A stretch of DNA of 64,000 nt from JALEFZ01 sp039817415 (lineage in GTDB: Bacteria > Bacteroidota > Bacteroidia > J057), in contig JBCBVV010000032.1 of assembly GCA_039817415.1 (NCBI GenBank), positions 1 to 64,000 of the forward strand, in the 5' to 3' direction. This document shows, one piece after another, positions 35,572-44,581 of this stretch. Positions within the stretch are counted from its first letter, which is position 1. Every line of letters begins with the position of its first letter. Under the pieces are notes generated by a model. That model did no database searches. It was not told the origin of the DNA and was given only the letters and a program-made list of their open reading frames with translations. A program made the position numbers and the translations under genes.

Positions 35572-37974
35572 ATGAAAAATTTCCTACTCAGACTCCATTC
35601 CTTTTTAGGGTGCCTCATGCTTGGCACGCTCTTACTTGCACAGAACCCTAGTTTTTTTGAGGACAGTAATCAGGATGGGTATTATGACTCCGGTCTTGCT
35701 TTTCCATCGGGCTCAAGCTCACTCTTGCAAGCCGGGCCTAGCGGAGATAAAATTCCGACTACGGATCAATTCGTTTATAGTGGAGATAATGCATTAGCGT
35801 TGAGTTGGACTTCAAGAGCCGGTGGGGATTGGGCAGCCTTGGTGATTGCCCCCGGCTTCCCTTTCCAGAATATTGCCAACCAAGACTATCTAAGTTTCTG
35901 GCTGTATAGCGAAGACAGTTTGGCTCCCTCAGAAATGCCTCTCTTATACTTCGAAGGGGCACCTAACAATGTTAAGAGTTCAAGACTTCCCTTGTCATTG
36001 TTTCTGGAAGGCCTTTCAGCCCAAAATTGGACGCAGGTATTGGTCCCACTGGACACCTTTTTTAATGACCCCAATCAGACCAACATAAATTTCTCTCAGA
36101 CGAAGGCTGTTATTTTTGGACAGGATGCTTCAGATGGTGTAATGCATACGATTTATGTAGATGAGGTAAAAACGTTTACAGCGGCTGCTGTCAATGAAGC
36201 TGTCAACCCACCTACTGATTTTATCGCAACTGGCTATGATAGCCATGTGGAGTTGGCTTGGCGGCTAAATACAGATGCAGCAACTGTTGGTTATCACATT
36301 TATCGTTCGGATAATCAAGGAGGAAGCTTTCGTTTTTACAGGTATATGTCAAATGTTGACAGCCTATTCATAGATTTTGTAGGTCATGGAGATACGACCT
36401 CTTATCAATATAGAATTGCCGCCATCAATGGTGGGGGAAAAGAATCCGCCTTTAGCCCTGTAGAATCTGCTCAAACTAGCGCCTTTAGCGAAGAGGAAAT
36501 GCTGGATATGGTTCAGCGTTATACCTTTCGATACTTTTATGACTTTGCCCATCCCGTTTCTGGCTTAAGCCGTGAAAGGAGCACTTCAGATGATTTGGTA
36601 ACGATAGGTGGAAGTGGATTTGGAGTTATGGCCTTGCTTGTAGGGATAGAACGCGATTTTATCACGAGAGCTGAAGGAAAAGAGCGTATCCAGAAAATGG
36701 TAGACTTTCTCAAAACAGCTGACCGTTTTCATGGAGCATGGCCTCATTGGATGTCGGGAACGACTGGGGAAGTGATTCCTTTTAGTCCGCTAGATGATGG
36801 AGGGGATCTCGTGGAAACTGCCTTTATGGTTCAAGGCTTATTGACAGCGAGAGCGTATTTTGACCAGCCTGACGACTCAACACTGAGATCGGATATAACA
36901 GCTTTATGGCATGGAGTAGAATGGAATTGGTACAGAAGGCAAGTTCAGAAGGTGTTGTATTGGCATTGGTCCCCCAATTTTGGTTGGCAAATCAACCTGC
37001 CTATTCGAGGCTTCAATGAAACACACATCGTTTACCTATTGGCTATTGCCTCGCCTACCCATCCTGTTCCAGCTGGACTATATGATGATGGTTGGGCCGG
37101 AGGAAATTATCTCAACCCTAAGACCTTCTATTCCTTCCCCATCATTGCAGGGACAGACTATGGGGGTCCTTTGTTCTTTGCCCATTATTCCTACATGGGC
37201 TTTGATCCAAGAAACAAAAGAGATGCCTACGCAAATTATTTCGTTCGAAATTACAATCACACCTACATCAACAGGTCTTGGTCTATCCAGAATCCTTTGA
37301 ACCATATAGGCTACAGCAACCTTCTTTGGGGGCTAACAGCAAGCGATAACCCTAATGGCTACCTGGCCCATGAGCCAGGCTTGGGGGGGAGAGACAATGG
37401 AACGATTACCCCAACCGCTTCCATTGGCTCAATCCCTTATGCCCCAGAAATCGTCATCCCTACGATTTATCACATGTATCGAGAATATGGAAAAGACTTG
37501 TGGGGAACAATGGGATTCAAAGATGCCATGAACCTGAATGAAAACTGGTTTGCTTCATCTTACCTAGCCATTGACCAAGGGCCTATTATTGGCATGATTG
37601 AGAATTACAGAAGCCAACTCCTGTGGGATCAATTCATGTCCAATCCAGAGATTCAGACCATGATGCAGGCAGTCGGCTTTGTGGCTGATTCAGCTCAAGT
37701 GAAGATAGAACCTGAGCTTTTTGCCAAAAGGGAAATCAAAGTCTTTCCTAATCCTGCAAAAGAATCCATACAGCTGCAAAGCACTGAAAGCGGTCAGTTA
37801 GCATGGGAAATTTTGGATGCAAATGGACGTCTGCTTCAGAATGGAAAATTGAACATGCTTCAAGGGGAAGCCAAAAAATTGGATATCCCCACGACAATTG
37901 GAGATGGAATCTATACCCTGCATCTTCAACTGAACAATATATCTGTTTATCAAAAATTGCTGGTTCAACCTTAA
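35572..37974 (+). CDS. T9SS-secreted GH144-like (glycoamylase-family) enzyme
   Basis: The start is set at ATG 35572, which gives signal peptide MKNFLLRLHSFLGCLMLGTLLLAQ; the longer frame begins at TTG. The 800-residue protein has a carbohydrate-binding-like jelly-roll (about 25-190) and a fibronectin type III domain (about 205-300). The glycoamylase/GH144 domain (about 305-690) includes TFRYFYDFAHPVSGLSRERS, GFGVMALLVGIERDFITR, WPHWMSGTTGE and IDQGPIIGMIENYRS. A T9SS sorting domain (about 715-800, KVFPNPAKESIQL) ends it. Characterised GH144 members are endo-beta-1,2-glucanases or sophorohydrolases. It should act at the cell surface or outside the cell as first cutter of the glycan. Confidence 0.88.
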   Translation: MKNFLLRLHSFLGCLMLGTLLLAQNPSFFEDSNQDGYYDSGLAFPSGSSSLLQAGPSGDKIPTTDQFVYSGDNALALSWTSRAGGDWAALVIAPGFPFQNIANQDYLSFWLYSEDSLAPSEMPLLYFEGAPNNVKSSRLPLSLFLEGLSAQNWTQVLVPLDTFFNDPNQTNINFSQTKAVIFGQDASDGVMHTIYVDEVKTFTAAAVNEAVNPPTDFIATGYDSHVELAWRLNTDAATVGYHIYRSDNQGGSFRFYRYMSNVDSLFIDFVGHGDTTSYQYRIAAINGGGKESAFSPVESAQTSAFSEEEMLDMVQRYTFRYFYDFAHPVSGLSRERSTSDDLVTIGGSGFGVMALLVGIERDFITRAEGKERIQKMVDFLKTADRFHGAWPHWMSGTTGEVIPFSPLDDGGDLVETAFMVQGLLTARAYFDQPDDSTLRSDITALWHGVEWNWYRRQVQKVLYWHWSPNFGWQINLPIRGFNETHIVYLLAIASPTHPVPAGLYDDGWAGGNYLNPKTFYSFPIIAGTDYGGPLFFAHYSYMGFDPRNKRDAYANYFVRNYNHTYINRSWSIQNPLNHIGYSNLLWGLTASDNPNGYLAHEPGLGGRDNGTITPTASIGSIPYAPEIVIPTIYHMYREYGKDLWGTMGFKDAMNLNENWFASSYLAIDQGPIIGMIENYRSQLLWDQFMSNPEIQTMMQAVGFVADSAQVKIEPELFAKREIKVFPNPAKESIQLQSTESGQLAWEILDANGRLLQNGKLNMLQGEAKKLDIPTTIGDGIYTLHLQLNNISVYQKLLVQP

Positions 37975-38032
37975 GCTAGGCGTAACATCCTAGCGCATCT
38001 TATCAACCTCATTTAACCTAACAAAAATAGCT

Positions 38033-40735
38033 ATGAGAGTACTTCTACTTTTATTCGCATTGCTGGCCTTGTGTGCAACAGGCATTCAGGCACAAGTAGT
38101 TTATGAAGACTTCGAAAATGGAGCTTCCCTTAACTGGAACGCCATTGATGGTCTCTACAGCGGGGTGGTTACCAATCCCGATTCCAACTTCGTCAATGGA
38201 AGTGATAGCTGTGGATCATACACCAAATCAGGTACAAGTGCCTTTAGCCTTTTCCTTGCTGAAGTAGCTACACCCCTGGATTTGTCCACAAATAATGAAT
38301 TCTCCATTCAGGTCTATTCACCTGTAAGGACCTCCTTCATCTTGAAGTTAGAAGGGCCAAATGGACAAGCCATTGAGGAAACGAAGAACATCGCCAATGC
38401 CAACGTTTGGCAGGAGTATACCTTCGATTTTAGTGCTGCCGCTTCTTTGGACAGTTTGAACAAGATCATCCTCTTTTTTGATCCTGGGAATGGGACAAGT
38501 GATGACACCTATTTATTTGACAACCTACAAGCTGGACCAGCCGGACCTTGTGCAGGAACTATGGCAGATCCGGATATCATTGATGACTTTGAGTGTCAGA
38601 GAAACGCCTCTTATGGAGCAGGTTGGGATAACATCGAGGCTATTCCCAACCCAGACCCAACCGGAATCAATACAAGTTCAGACGTAGGAAGGTATGTTGA
38701 TCCACAGGATTTGTTTTCTGCCTTGGTTGTGAACTATAACAACCCCATTGACCTCAGCACCAAAAATACCTTCAAGGCAAAGGTATGGGCTCCCAAAACA
38801 GGTACCCTTCTTTTTAAGCTTGAAGGTGGGGTTTCTGCTCCAGCCGAGGTCGATATCCCTGTGACTCAAACCAATACTTGGGTTGAGTATTCTTTTGATT
38901 TTAGCTCTGAGGCCAATGCCAATCACCAAAGTCTGGCTATTTTCTTCAACTTCAATGCTGTTGGGGATTCAGGAGATACCTATTACATAGATGACTTGGT
39001 TCGAGAAGAAACCCCTTCGGAATTGGCTCTTGAGGATTTTGAGCCTACGGCAAAATTAACTTGGGCACCTTTTAACAATGATCCTAGCTTGCATGGAACC
39101 TACACAGGTCCTATCGCCAACCCTGATGTCAATGGCATCAATACCAGCACCAATGTCGGGCAGTATGCCAAAGGGACGGCGGCCTTCAGTACCCTGATTT
39201 CTCCTTTGCCACCAAATTTTAGCCTAGAACAATATCCGCAGTTGAATCTTCAGGTAAAACCTCCCGCAGGTGCCACGGAGGTAACTATCCAACTATCATC
39301 TGTAACCCAAGGAATCAAAGAAGGGAAATTTACCCTTGACGGTTCTGCCGACTGGCAGCAAATCGGTTTAGATTTTAGCGGAAGCAGCAATATAACAGAC
39401 TTCAATCAGATCAATCTTCTTTTCGAGGAAGGGGTAGCCAATTCTGGTCAGGTATGGTTGTTTGATAATTTGACAATCAGTAGGTCTACGGTGGATCCAT
39501 GTTTGGGTGTTGATAGCATTCCTAACATTTTGGACGACTTTGAATGTCAGCGAAATGTAATGTATGGTGCGGGGAATGATGTGTTGGATGTAATCCTAAA
39601 CCCTGATTTGAACAACGACAATCCCAGTGAAAGAGTAGGAGAATACAAAGATCCAGCAGATGAATTTTCCGCACTGGTCTTGGATTTTGGCGCGCCGATT
39701 GACCTAAGTGTATTCAATCAGCTGAATATTAAAATTTGGTCAGCAGGTGCCGTTCCTTTGCTCTTTAAATTGGAAGGAGGAACTTCAGCGCCCGTTGAAG
39801 TGGATACAACTGTCTCAGTTACTAACAGTTGGCAGGATTATACGATTGACTTTAGTCCTTATGCCTCAGAAAATCATACCAAGATTGCCATTTTCTTCAA
39901 CGCTGGAGTAGCAAACTCTGGGAATGACATTTACTACATTGACGATTTATCCTTTGGCAGAACGCCTTTTACGGCTTGTATCTCAACCTTTGAATCTTCA
40001 GAATCTACGATTGAAGACTGGGGTATTTTCGCCAACGGGGAACTGGATTCAGTAAGTGTATTTGTCATTCCGAATCCTGATCCTTCAGGAATTAACACCA
40101 GCTCTACGGTAGGCGTCTTTCAGGAAAGTCCGAATGGCGAAACCTTTGCGGGGATGTTCTCTCGTACCTTACAGGCGCCTATTTCTTTGCCTAATAACAA
40201 CAAGACCATTACCATGAAAGTGTGGTCAGATTCTGCCGTAACCTGGGTCATGAAACTCGAGCAAGGAAGAGATGGAGCTGCAGGTTCTGGGGATGTGTTG
40301 GCCGATTATACCACCCCTAACCAATGGGCTACCTTAACATGGGACTTTTCAAGTATTCCTGACGATGCCTTGTACGATAGAATTACCCTGATTCCTGGAT
40401 TTGGAGGAACTCCTACTTCCAAGAAGACACACTATTTTGATGACATTGCCATTGCAGGAGAAAGCTGTAACCTGAGCAGCAACGAAGGGCCGGTTGCGAT
40501 ATCTTCCTTCAGAATGTATCCCAACCCTGTACAAACTCGCCTATTCCTAGAGGCGGGTAGCAGAATGCAAAGAGCCATTTTATTTGACATGCTGGGTAAG
40601 GTGGTGATGGATCAGGCTATTGAGAAAGCTACTTTCACGGAGTTAGATGTGCAATCTCTTCAAAAGGGGATTTACATCCTAAAGGCCATTGATACCAAGG
40701 GGAGAATGGCGACCAGAAAATTTGTCAAACAATAG
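38033..40735 (+). CDS. Five-module carbohydrate-binding-like T9SS protein
   Basis: A 900-residue protein with signal peptide MRVLLLLFALLALCATGIQAQ. Five jelly-roll-like modules of about 150 residues follow (roughly 22-165, 175-325, 330-485, 490-645 and 650-810). Modules 2 and 4 share DDFECQRN..YGAG and KLEGG.SAP.EVD, and all modules carry an NPD..G.NTS-like segment and end with an aspartate-rich YYIDDL or LFDNL strand. The end is a T9SS sorting domain (FRMYPNPVQTRLFLE). No catalytic motif is seen. In a SusC/SusD locus this fits a surface glycan-binding protein. It lies 58 bases after the GH144-like gene. Confidence 0.8.
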   Translation: MRVLLLLFALLALCATGIQAQVVYEDFENGASLNWNAIDGLYSGVVTNPDSNFVNGSDSCGSYTKSGTSAFSLFLAEVATPLDLSTNNEFSIQVYSPVRTSFILKLEGPNGQAIEETKNIANANVWQEYTFDFSAAASLDSLNKIILFFDPGNGTSDDTYLFDNLQAGPAGPCAGTMADPDIIDDFECQRNASYGAGWDNIEAIPNPDPTGINTSSDVGRYVDPQDLFSALVVNYNNPIDLSTKNTFKAKVWAPKTGTLLFKLEGGVSAPAEVDIPVTQTNTWVEYSFDFSSEANANHQSLAIFFNFNAVGDSGDTYYIDDLVREETPSELALEDFEPTAKLTWAPFNNDPSLHGTYTGPIANPDVNGINTSTNVGQYAKGTAAFSTLISPLPPNFSLEQYPQLNLQVKPPAGATEVTIQLSSVTQGIKEGKFTLDGSADWQQIGLDFSGSSNITDFNQINLLFEEGVANSGQVWLFDNLTISRSTVDPCLGVDSIPNILDDFECQRNVMYGAGNDVLDVILNPDLNNDNPSERVGEYKDPADEFSALVLDFGAPIDLSVFNQLNIKIWSAGAVPLLFKLEGGTSAPVEVDTTVSVTNSWQDYTIDFSPYASENHTKIAIFFNAGVANSGNDIYYIDDLSFGRTPFTACISTFESSESTIEDWGIFANGELDSVSVFVIPNPDPSGINTSSTVGVFQESPNGETFAGMFSRTLQAPISLPNNNKTITMKVWSDSAVTWVMKLEQGRDGAAGSGDVLADYTTPNQWATLTWDFSSIPDDALYDRITLIPGFGGTPTSKKTHYFDDIAIAGESCNLSSNEGPVAISSFRMYPNPVQTRLFLEAGSRMQRAILFDMLGKVVMDQAIEKATFTELDVQSLQKGIYILKAIDTKGRMATRKFVKQ

Positions 40736-40744
40736 AAATGGGGT

Positions 40745-40779
40745 GTGAATGGCTCTCCTATGATGGGAGGGCTATTCAC
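40745..40779. terminator. Intergenic hairpin inside the PUL
   Basis: GTGAATGGCTCTCC (40745-40758) pairs with GGGAGGGCTATTCAC (40765-40779) with two G-U pairs. There is no T-run on the plus strand, so it may be an mRNA processing or stability element, or a weak terminator, between the binding protein and the lipoprotein enzyme. Confidence 0.5.
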
Positions 40780-40801
40780 ATCTTCCTCAATCAAAAGCAT
40801 C

Positions 40802-42250
40802 ATGGTTTATCAACCAATTATCCAAAGAATGCTCAGGGACCTATTTCTATTCCTTAGTCTATCGTTTGTATTCGCTTCATGTGAATCTGTAAAATCCTCT
40901 CAAGCTCAGCCGTCAATCGAGGAAAAAACGATTGCCACCTTTAGCATAGAGGAACTTCAGAAAAGGACCTTTCAATATTTTTGGGACTATTCTTCTAATC
41001 CCTTTGCTCAAACTCATGACCGTGCCCCCACTCAGAACTTTTACAGCATTGCTGCTACTGGATTTGGGTTGACAAGTTATCTGATTGGGGCAGAGAAAAA
41101 CTATGTAACGAGACAGGAGGCAGCAGAAAGAACCCTTTTATGTCTGGAAAAAATGTGGCAAATGCCACAGCATGATGGTCCTACAAAAGTTAGTGGATAC
41201 AAAGGATTCTTCTATCATTTTCTGACGATTGACAAGGCAGAGCGATTCAAGGATGTAGAATTAAGCACCATAGATACAGGTCTATTAATGGCCGGTGTGT
41301 TGTCTGCCCAAGTATACTTTGATCAGGAAAATGAGGTAGAGGAAAAGATAAGATCCCTTGCAGACTCACTCTATAGAAGGGTTGAATGGGACTGGGCCAT
41401 GAAGGACAATGGTGTAATGAGCATGGGCTGGCGCCCTGAACGAGGTTTTATTCCCGCCCAATGGGATGGGTATAATGAGGCTATGATTTTATTGATCATG
41501 GCCATGGGCTCTCCTACTCATCCTATTGAAAAGGGTGCTTGGGAAAAATGGTGTGCGCCCTACGAATGGGGAGAGTTTGAAGGGATTGAGCATTTAAATT
41601 TTTCTCCCTTGTTCGGCCATCAATACAGCCAGATGTACATTGATTTTCGAGGGATTCAGGATGCTTACATGAGGGAAAAGGGGATTGATTACTTTGAAAA
41701 TAGCCGTCGAGCCACCATGGCCAATAGGGCCTATTGTATCCGAAATCCACATGGATTTGAGGCTTATGATTCTCTCACTTGGGGATTGACGGCTTGTGAT
41801 GGGCCCCGAGATACATTGGTTCAAAGGAATGAAGAGGAAATCCGCTATCATACCTATTGGGCGAGAGGGGCATCTTCTCTTCATATCAATGATGATGGAA
41901 CCCTCGCTCCTACTGCTATGCTAGCGTCTATTCCCTTTGCTCCAGATGTTTGTCTGGCAGGGGCACAACATATGTGGAATACCTACGGAGACAAGCTAAT
42001 TGGGGAATATGGGTTCAGAGACGCCTTTAACCTAAGCTATACCTATGGGAGAAATTCTAAAAATGGCACTTCTAACAAAGAAGGCTGGTTTGATATGGAT
42101 TACATAGGAATAGACCAGGGACCCATTTTGATCCAGACTTATAACCACCAAACTGAATTTGTCTGGGCACTCATGAAGAAGAGTCCTTACATCGTAGCGG
42201 GACTTAAAAAAGCGGGATTTACAGGTGGTTGGCTGGATGAGCTCAACTGA
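40802..42250 (+). CDS. GH144-like lipoprotein (sophorohydrolase or beta-1,2-glucanase candidate)
   Basis: The start is placed at ATG 40802 rather than GTG 40745, which lies inside a hairpin; ATG 40829 is also possible. The lipoprotein signal is MLRDLFLFLSLSFVFASC. The rest is a single glycoamylase/GH144 domain with KRTFQYFWDYSSNPFAQTHDRA, GFGLTSYLIGAEKNYVTR, SMGWRPERGFIPAQWDGYNEA, LTWGLTACDGPRD and IDQGPILIQTYNHQ. It is a second, shorter paralogue of the enzyme at 35572, without FN3 or T9SS domains, and probably works on shorter products in the periplasm or at the outer membrane. Confidence 0.88.
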   Translation: MVYQPIIQRMLRDLFLFLSLSFVFASCESVKSSQAQPSIEEKTIATFSIEELQKRTFQYFWDYSSNPFAQTHDRAPTQNFYSIAATGFGLTSYLIGAEKNYVTRQEAAERTLLCLEKMWQMPQHDGPTKVSGYKGFFYHFLTIDKAERFKDVELSTIDTGLLMAGVLSAQVYFDQENEVEEKIRSLADSLYRRVEWDWAMKDNGVMSMGWRPERGFIPAQWDGYNEAMILLIMAMGSPTHPIEKGAWEKWCAPYEWGEFEGIEHLNFSPLFGHQYSQMYIDFRGIQDAYMREKGIDYFENSRRATMANRAYCIRNPHGFEAYDSLTWGLTACDGPRDTLVQRNEEEIRYHTYWARGASSLHINDDGTLAPTAMLASIPFAPDVCLAGAQHMWNTYGDKLIGEYGFRDAFNLSYTYGRNSKNGTSNKEGWFDMDYIGIDQGPILIQTYNHQTEFVWALMKKSPYIVAGLKKAGFTGGWLDELN

Positions 42251-42301
42251 TGGTATCCCCTTGGTGGATATATTTAGAAGCATTCAACATTAACACTTCA
42301 T

Positions 42302-44527
42302 ATGAAAGTCAAACTTTTACTATTGATTATTGGACTTGGTAGTTACCTGAGCGTATCCGCTCAACCCCTTTCACCTATGGATGAAAGAACAGCGGAAAGG
42401 GTTGATTCTGTTTTGGCTCTGATGACGTTGGAGGAGAAAATTGGCCAAATGACGCTGTTTACAAGTGATTGGGCAATTACAGGACCTACTCTCCGCGCCA
42501 ATTACAAGGAGGATATTTTGAAAGCCAGGGTGGGGGCCATCTTCAATGCACACACGGCAACATACAACCGCGAGCTTCAACGCATGGCAGTTGAGGAAAC
42601 CCGTTTGGGCATCCCGTTGATTTTTGGCTACGATGTGATTCACGGCTATAAGACGATCTTTCCCATTCCTCTAGGAACAGCTTCTTCATGGGATATGGAA
42701 TTGGTAGAAGAAGCCGCCAGAATTGCAGCTGTGGAAGCTTCTGCTGCTGGCTTAAACTGGACCTTTGCGCCCATGGTAGATATCGCTCGCGATCCAAGGT
42801 GGGGCAGAATTGCCGAAGGAGCTGGAGAAGATCCTTATTTGGGTAGCCTTATTGCACAAGCTCAGGTAAAAGGTTTTCAGGGAGAAGATTTATCCGCTGC
42901 CCATACGGTAGTTGCTTGTGTCAAGCACTTTGCTGCTTACGGTGCCGCTCAGGCGGGTAGGGATTATCATACGGTCGATATGTCAGAAAGACGCCTCCGC
43001 CAAACTTATCTCCCTCCCTATAAAGCAGCTTTGGATGCAGGGGCAGGAACGGTTATGACGTCTTTCAATGAATTGGACGGGGTACCGGCTTCGGGCAATA
43101 GCTTCTTGCTAAAAGACATTCTAAGGGAGGAATGGGGCTTTGAAGGATTCGTGGTTACGGATTATACCTCCATCAATGAAATGATTCCCCACGGTGTGGT
43201 GGCTGATTTGAAGGAAGCTTCTGAATTGGCAGCTAATGCAGGAGTGGACATGGACATGCAAGGGGCCGCCTACTACGATCATTTGATGAATTTGGCCAAA
43301 GAAGGAAGGGTTTCTCAAGCAGAAATCGATGCCTCTGTGCGCTACATTCTTCGAATGAAATTCGATTTGGGACTCTTTGATGATCCTTATCGCTATACTA
43401 ATGAAGAACGCCAACAAGAATTTGTTTTTAGCGAAGCCCATAGAAAAAAAGCCAGAGATATTAGTCGGAAGTCGATGGTCTTGTTAGAAAATAAGAAAAA
43501 CATCCTACCCCTTACCTCCATCAATAAAATCGCACTGATTGGTCCCTTAGGAGATGCCTCCAAGGAGATGTTGGGAAACTGGTATGGAGCAGGGGATGGC
43601 AAGAAAGCAATTAGCCTATTAGAAGGATTGAAAGAAATCTACAAGGGACAAGCCAGTGTACAGTTTGCCAAAGGATGTGAAATCGATAAGAAGGGAGATC
43701 AAAACTTTACCAAAGCCATCAAGGTAGCCTCAAATTCTGATGTGATTGTCGCTGCCGTGGGGGAAGCGGGTTGGATGAGTGGTGAAGCTGCGAGTAGATC
43801 TAAGATTGACTTCCCTGGCGATCAATTGGCCTTGCTAAAAGCCCTTAAGCAAACAGGTAAACCCCTTGTGGTTGTTCTCTTCAACGGAAGGCCTTTAGAA
43901 CTCAATTGGCTGTCAGAACATGCAGATGCAGTCTTGGTGGCCTGGTTTCCTGGAACTGAGGCAGGTACCGCCGTTGCGGATATCCTTTCAGGTGCCTACA
44001 ATCCTTCCGGTAAATTGCCAGTTACCTTCCCTCGAAGTCTTGGTCAGGTTCCGATTTTTTATAGCGCCAAAAATACGGGTCGGCCTATGGACAAGAACAA
44101 CAAGTACACCAGCAAGTATCTGGATGAAGACAATAGCCCATTGTATCCATTTGGCTACGGATTGAGTTACTCCACCTTCACCTACAAAGACTTCCAGATA
44201 AATGGGGAAAGCTTCTCTATGAACGAGAAAATAGAAGTTTCTGCCTTGGTCAAGAATACTTCATCGATTGATGGAAAGGAAACGGTTCAACTCTATGTTC
44301 GTGATAGAGTGGGTTCTGTTACAAGGCCATTACGCGAATTGAAGGGATTTCAACAGATAGAATTGAAAGCAGGTGAAGAGAAAAGGGTCAGCTTTACACT
44401 AACCCAAGATGACTTGGCCTTTTACACCAGAACAATGGAGTTTAAGGCAGAGCCAGGCATGTTTGACGTATGGATTGGGGGAGATTCTAATGCCGATTTG
44501 GGTGGAATCTTTGAGCTGAAAAAATAA
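42302..44527 (+). CDS. Glycoside hydrolase family 3 beta-glucosidase
   Basis: A 741-residue protein with signal peptide ending VSAQ, so periplasmic. The GH3 N-terminal barrel (about 30-370) has the KHF motif (VACVKHFAAYG) and catalytic nucleophile D287 in GFVVTDYTS. The second domain (about 395-625) contains GEAASRSKIDFPGDQ with the likely acid/base glutamate, and a fibronectin-like domain ends the protein. Length is typical for BglX-like enzymes. With the two GH144-like enzymes it suggests stepwise breakdown of a beta-1,2-glucan to glucose; the specificity is inference. Confidence 0.93.
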   Translation: MKVKLLLLIIGLGSYLSVSAQPLSPMDERTAERVDSVLALMTLEEKIGQMTLFTSDWAITGPTLRANYKEDILKARVGAIFNAHTATYNRELQRMAVEETRLGIPLIFGYDVIHGYKTIFPIPLGTASSWDMELVEEAARIAAVEASAAGLNWTFAPMVDIARDPRWGRIAEGAGEDPYLGSLIAQAQVKGFQGEDLSAAHTVVACVKHFAAYGAAQAGRDYHTVDMSERRLRQTYLPPYKAALDAGAGTVMTSFNELDGVPASGNSFLLKDILREEWGFEGFVVTDYTSINEMIPHGVVADLKEASELAANAGVDMDMQGAAYYDHLMNLAKEGRVSQAEIDASVRYILRMKFDLGLFDDPYRYTNEERQQEFVFSEAHRKKARDISRKSMVLLENKKNILPLTSINKIALIGPLGDASKEMLGNWYGAGDGKKAISLLEGLKEIYKGQASVQFAKGCEIDKKGDQNFTKAIKVASNSDVIVAAVGEAGWMSGEAASRSKIDFPGDQLALLKALKQTGKPLVVVLFNGRPLELNWLSEHADAVLVAWFPGTEAGTAVADILSGAYNPSGKLPVTFPRSLGQVPIFYSAKNTGRPMDKNNKYTSKYLDEDNSPLYPFGYGLSYSTFTYKDFQINGESFSMNEKIEVSALVKNTSSIDGKETVQLYVRDRVGSVTRPLRELKGFQQIELKAGEEKRVSFTLTQDDLAFYTRTMEFKAEPGMFDVWIGGDSNADLGGIFELKK

Positions 44528-44581
44528 AAGTAGCCAAGCAAGCATGGGCTGATGGCTATTTCCCAAAAAAAGAATGATACT

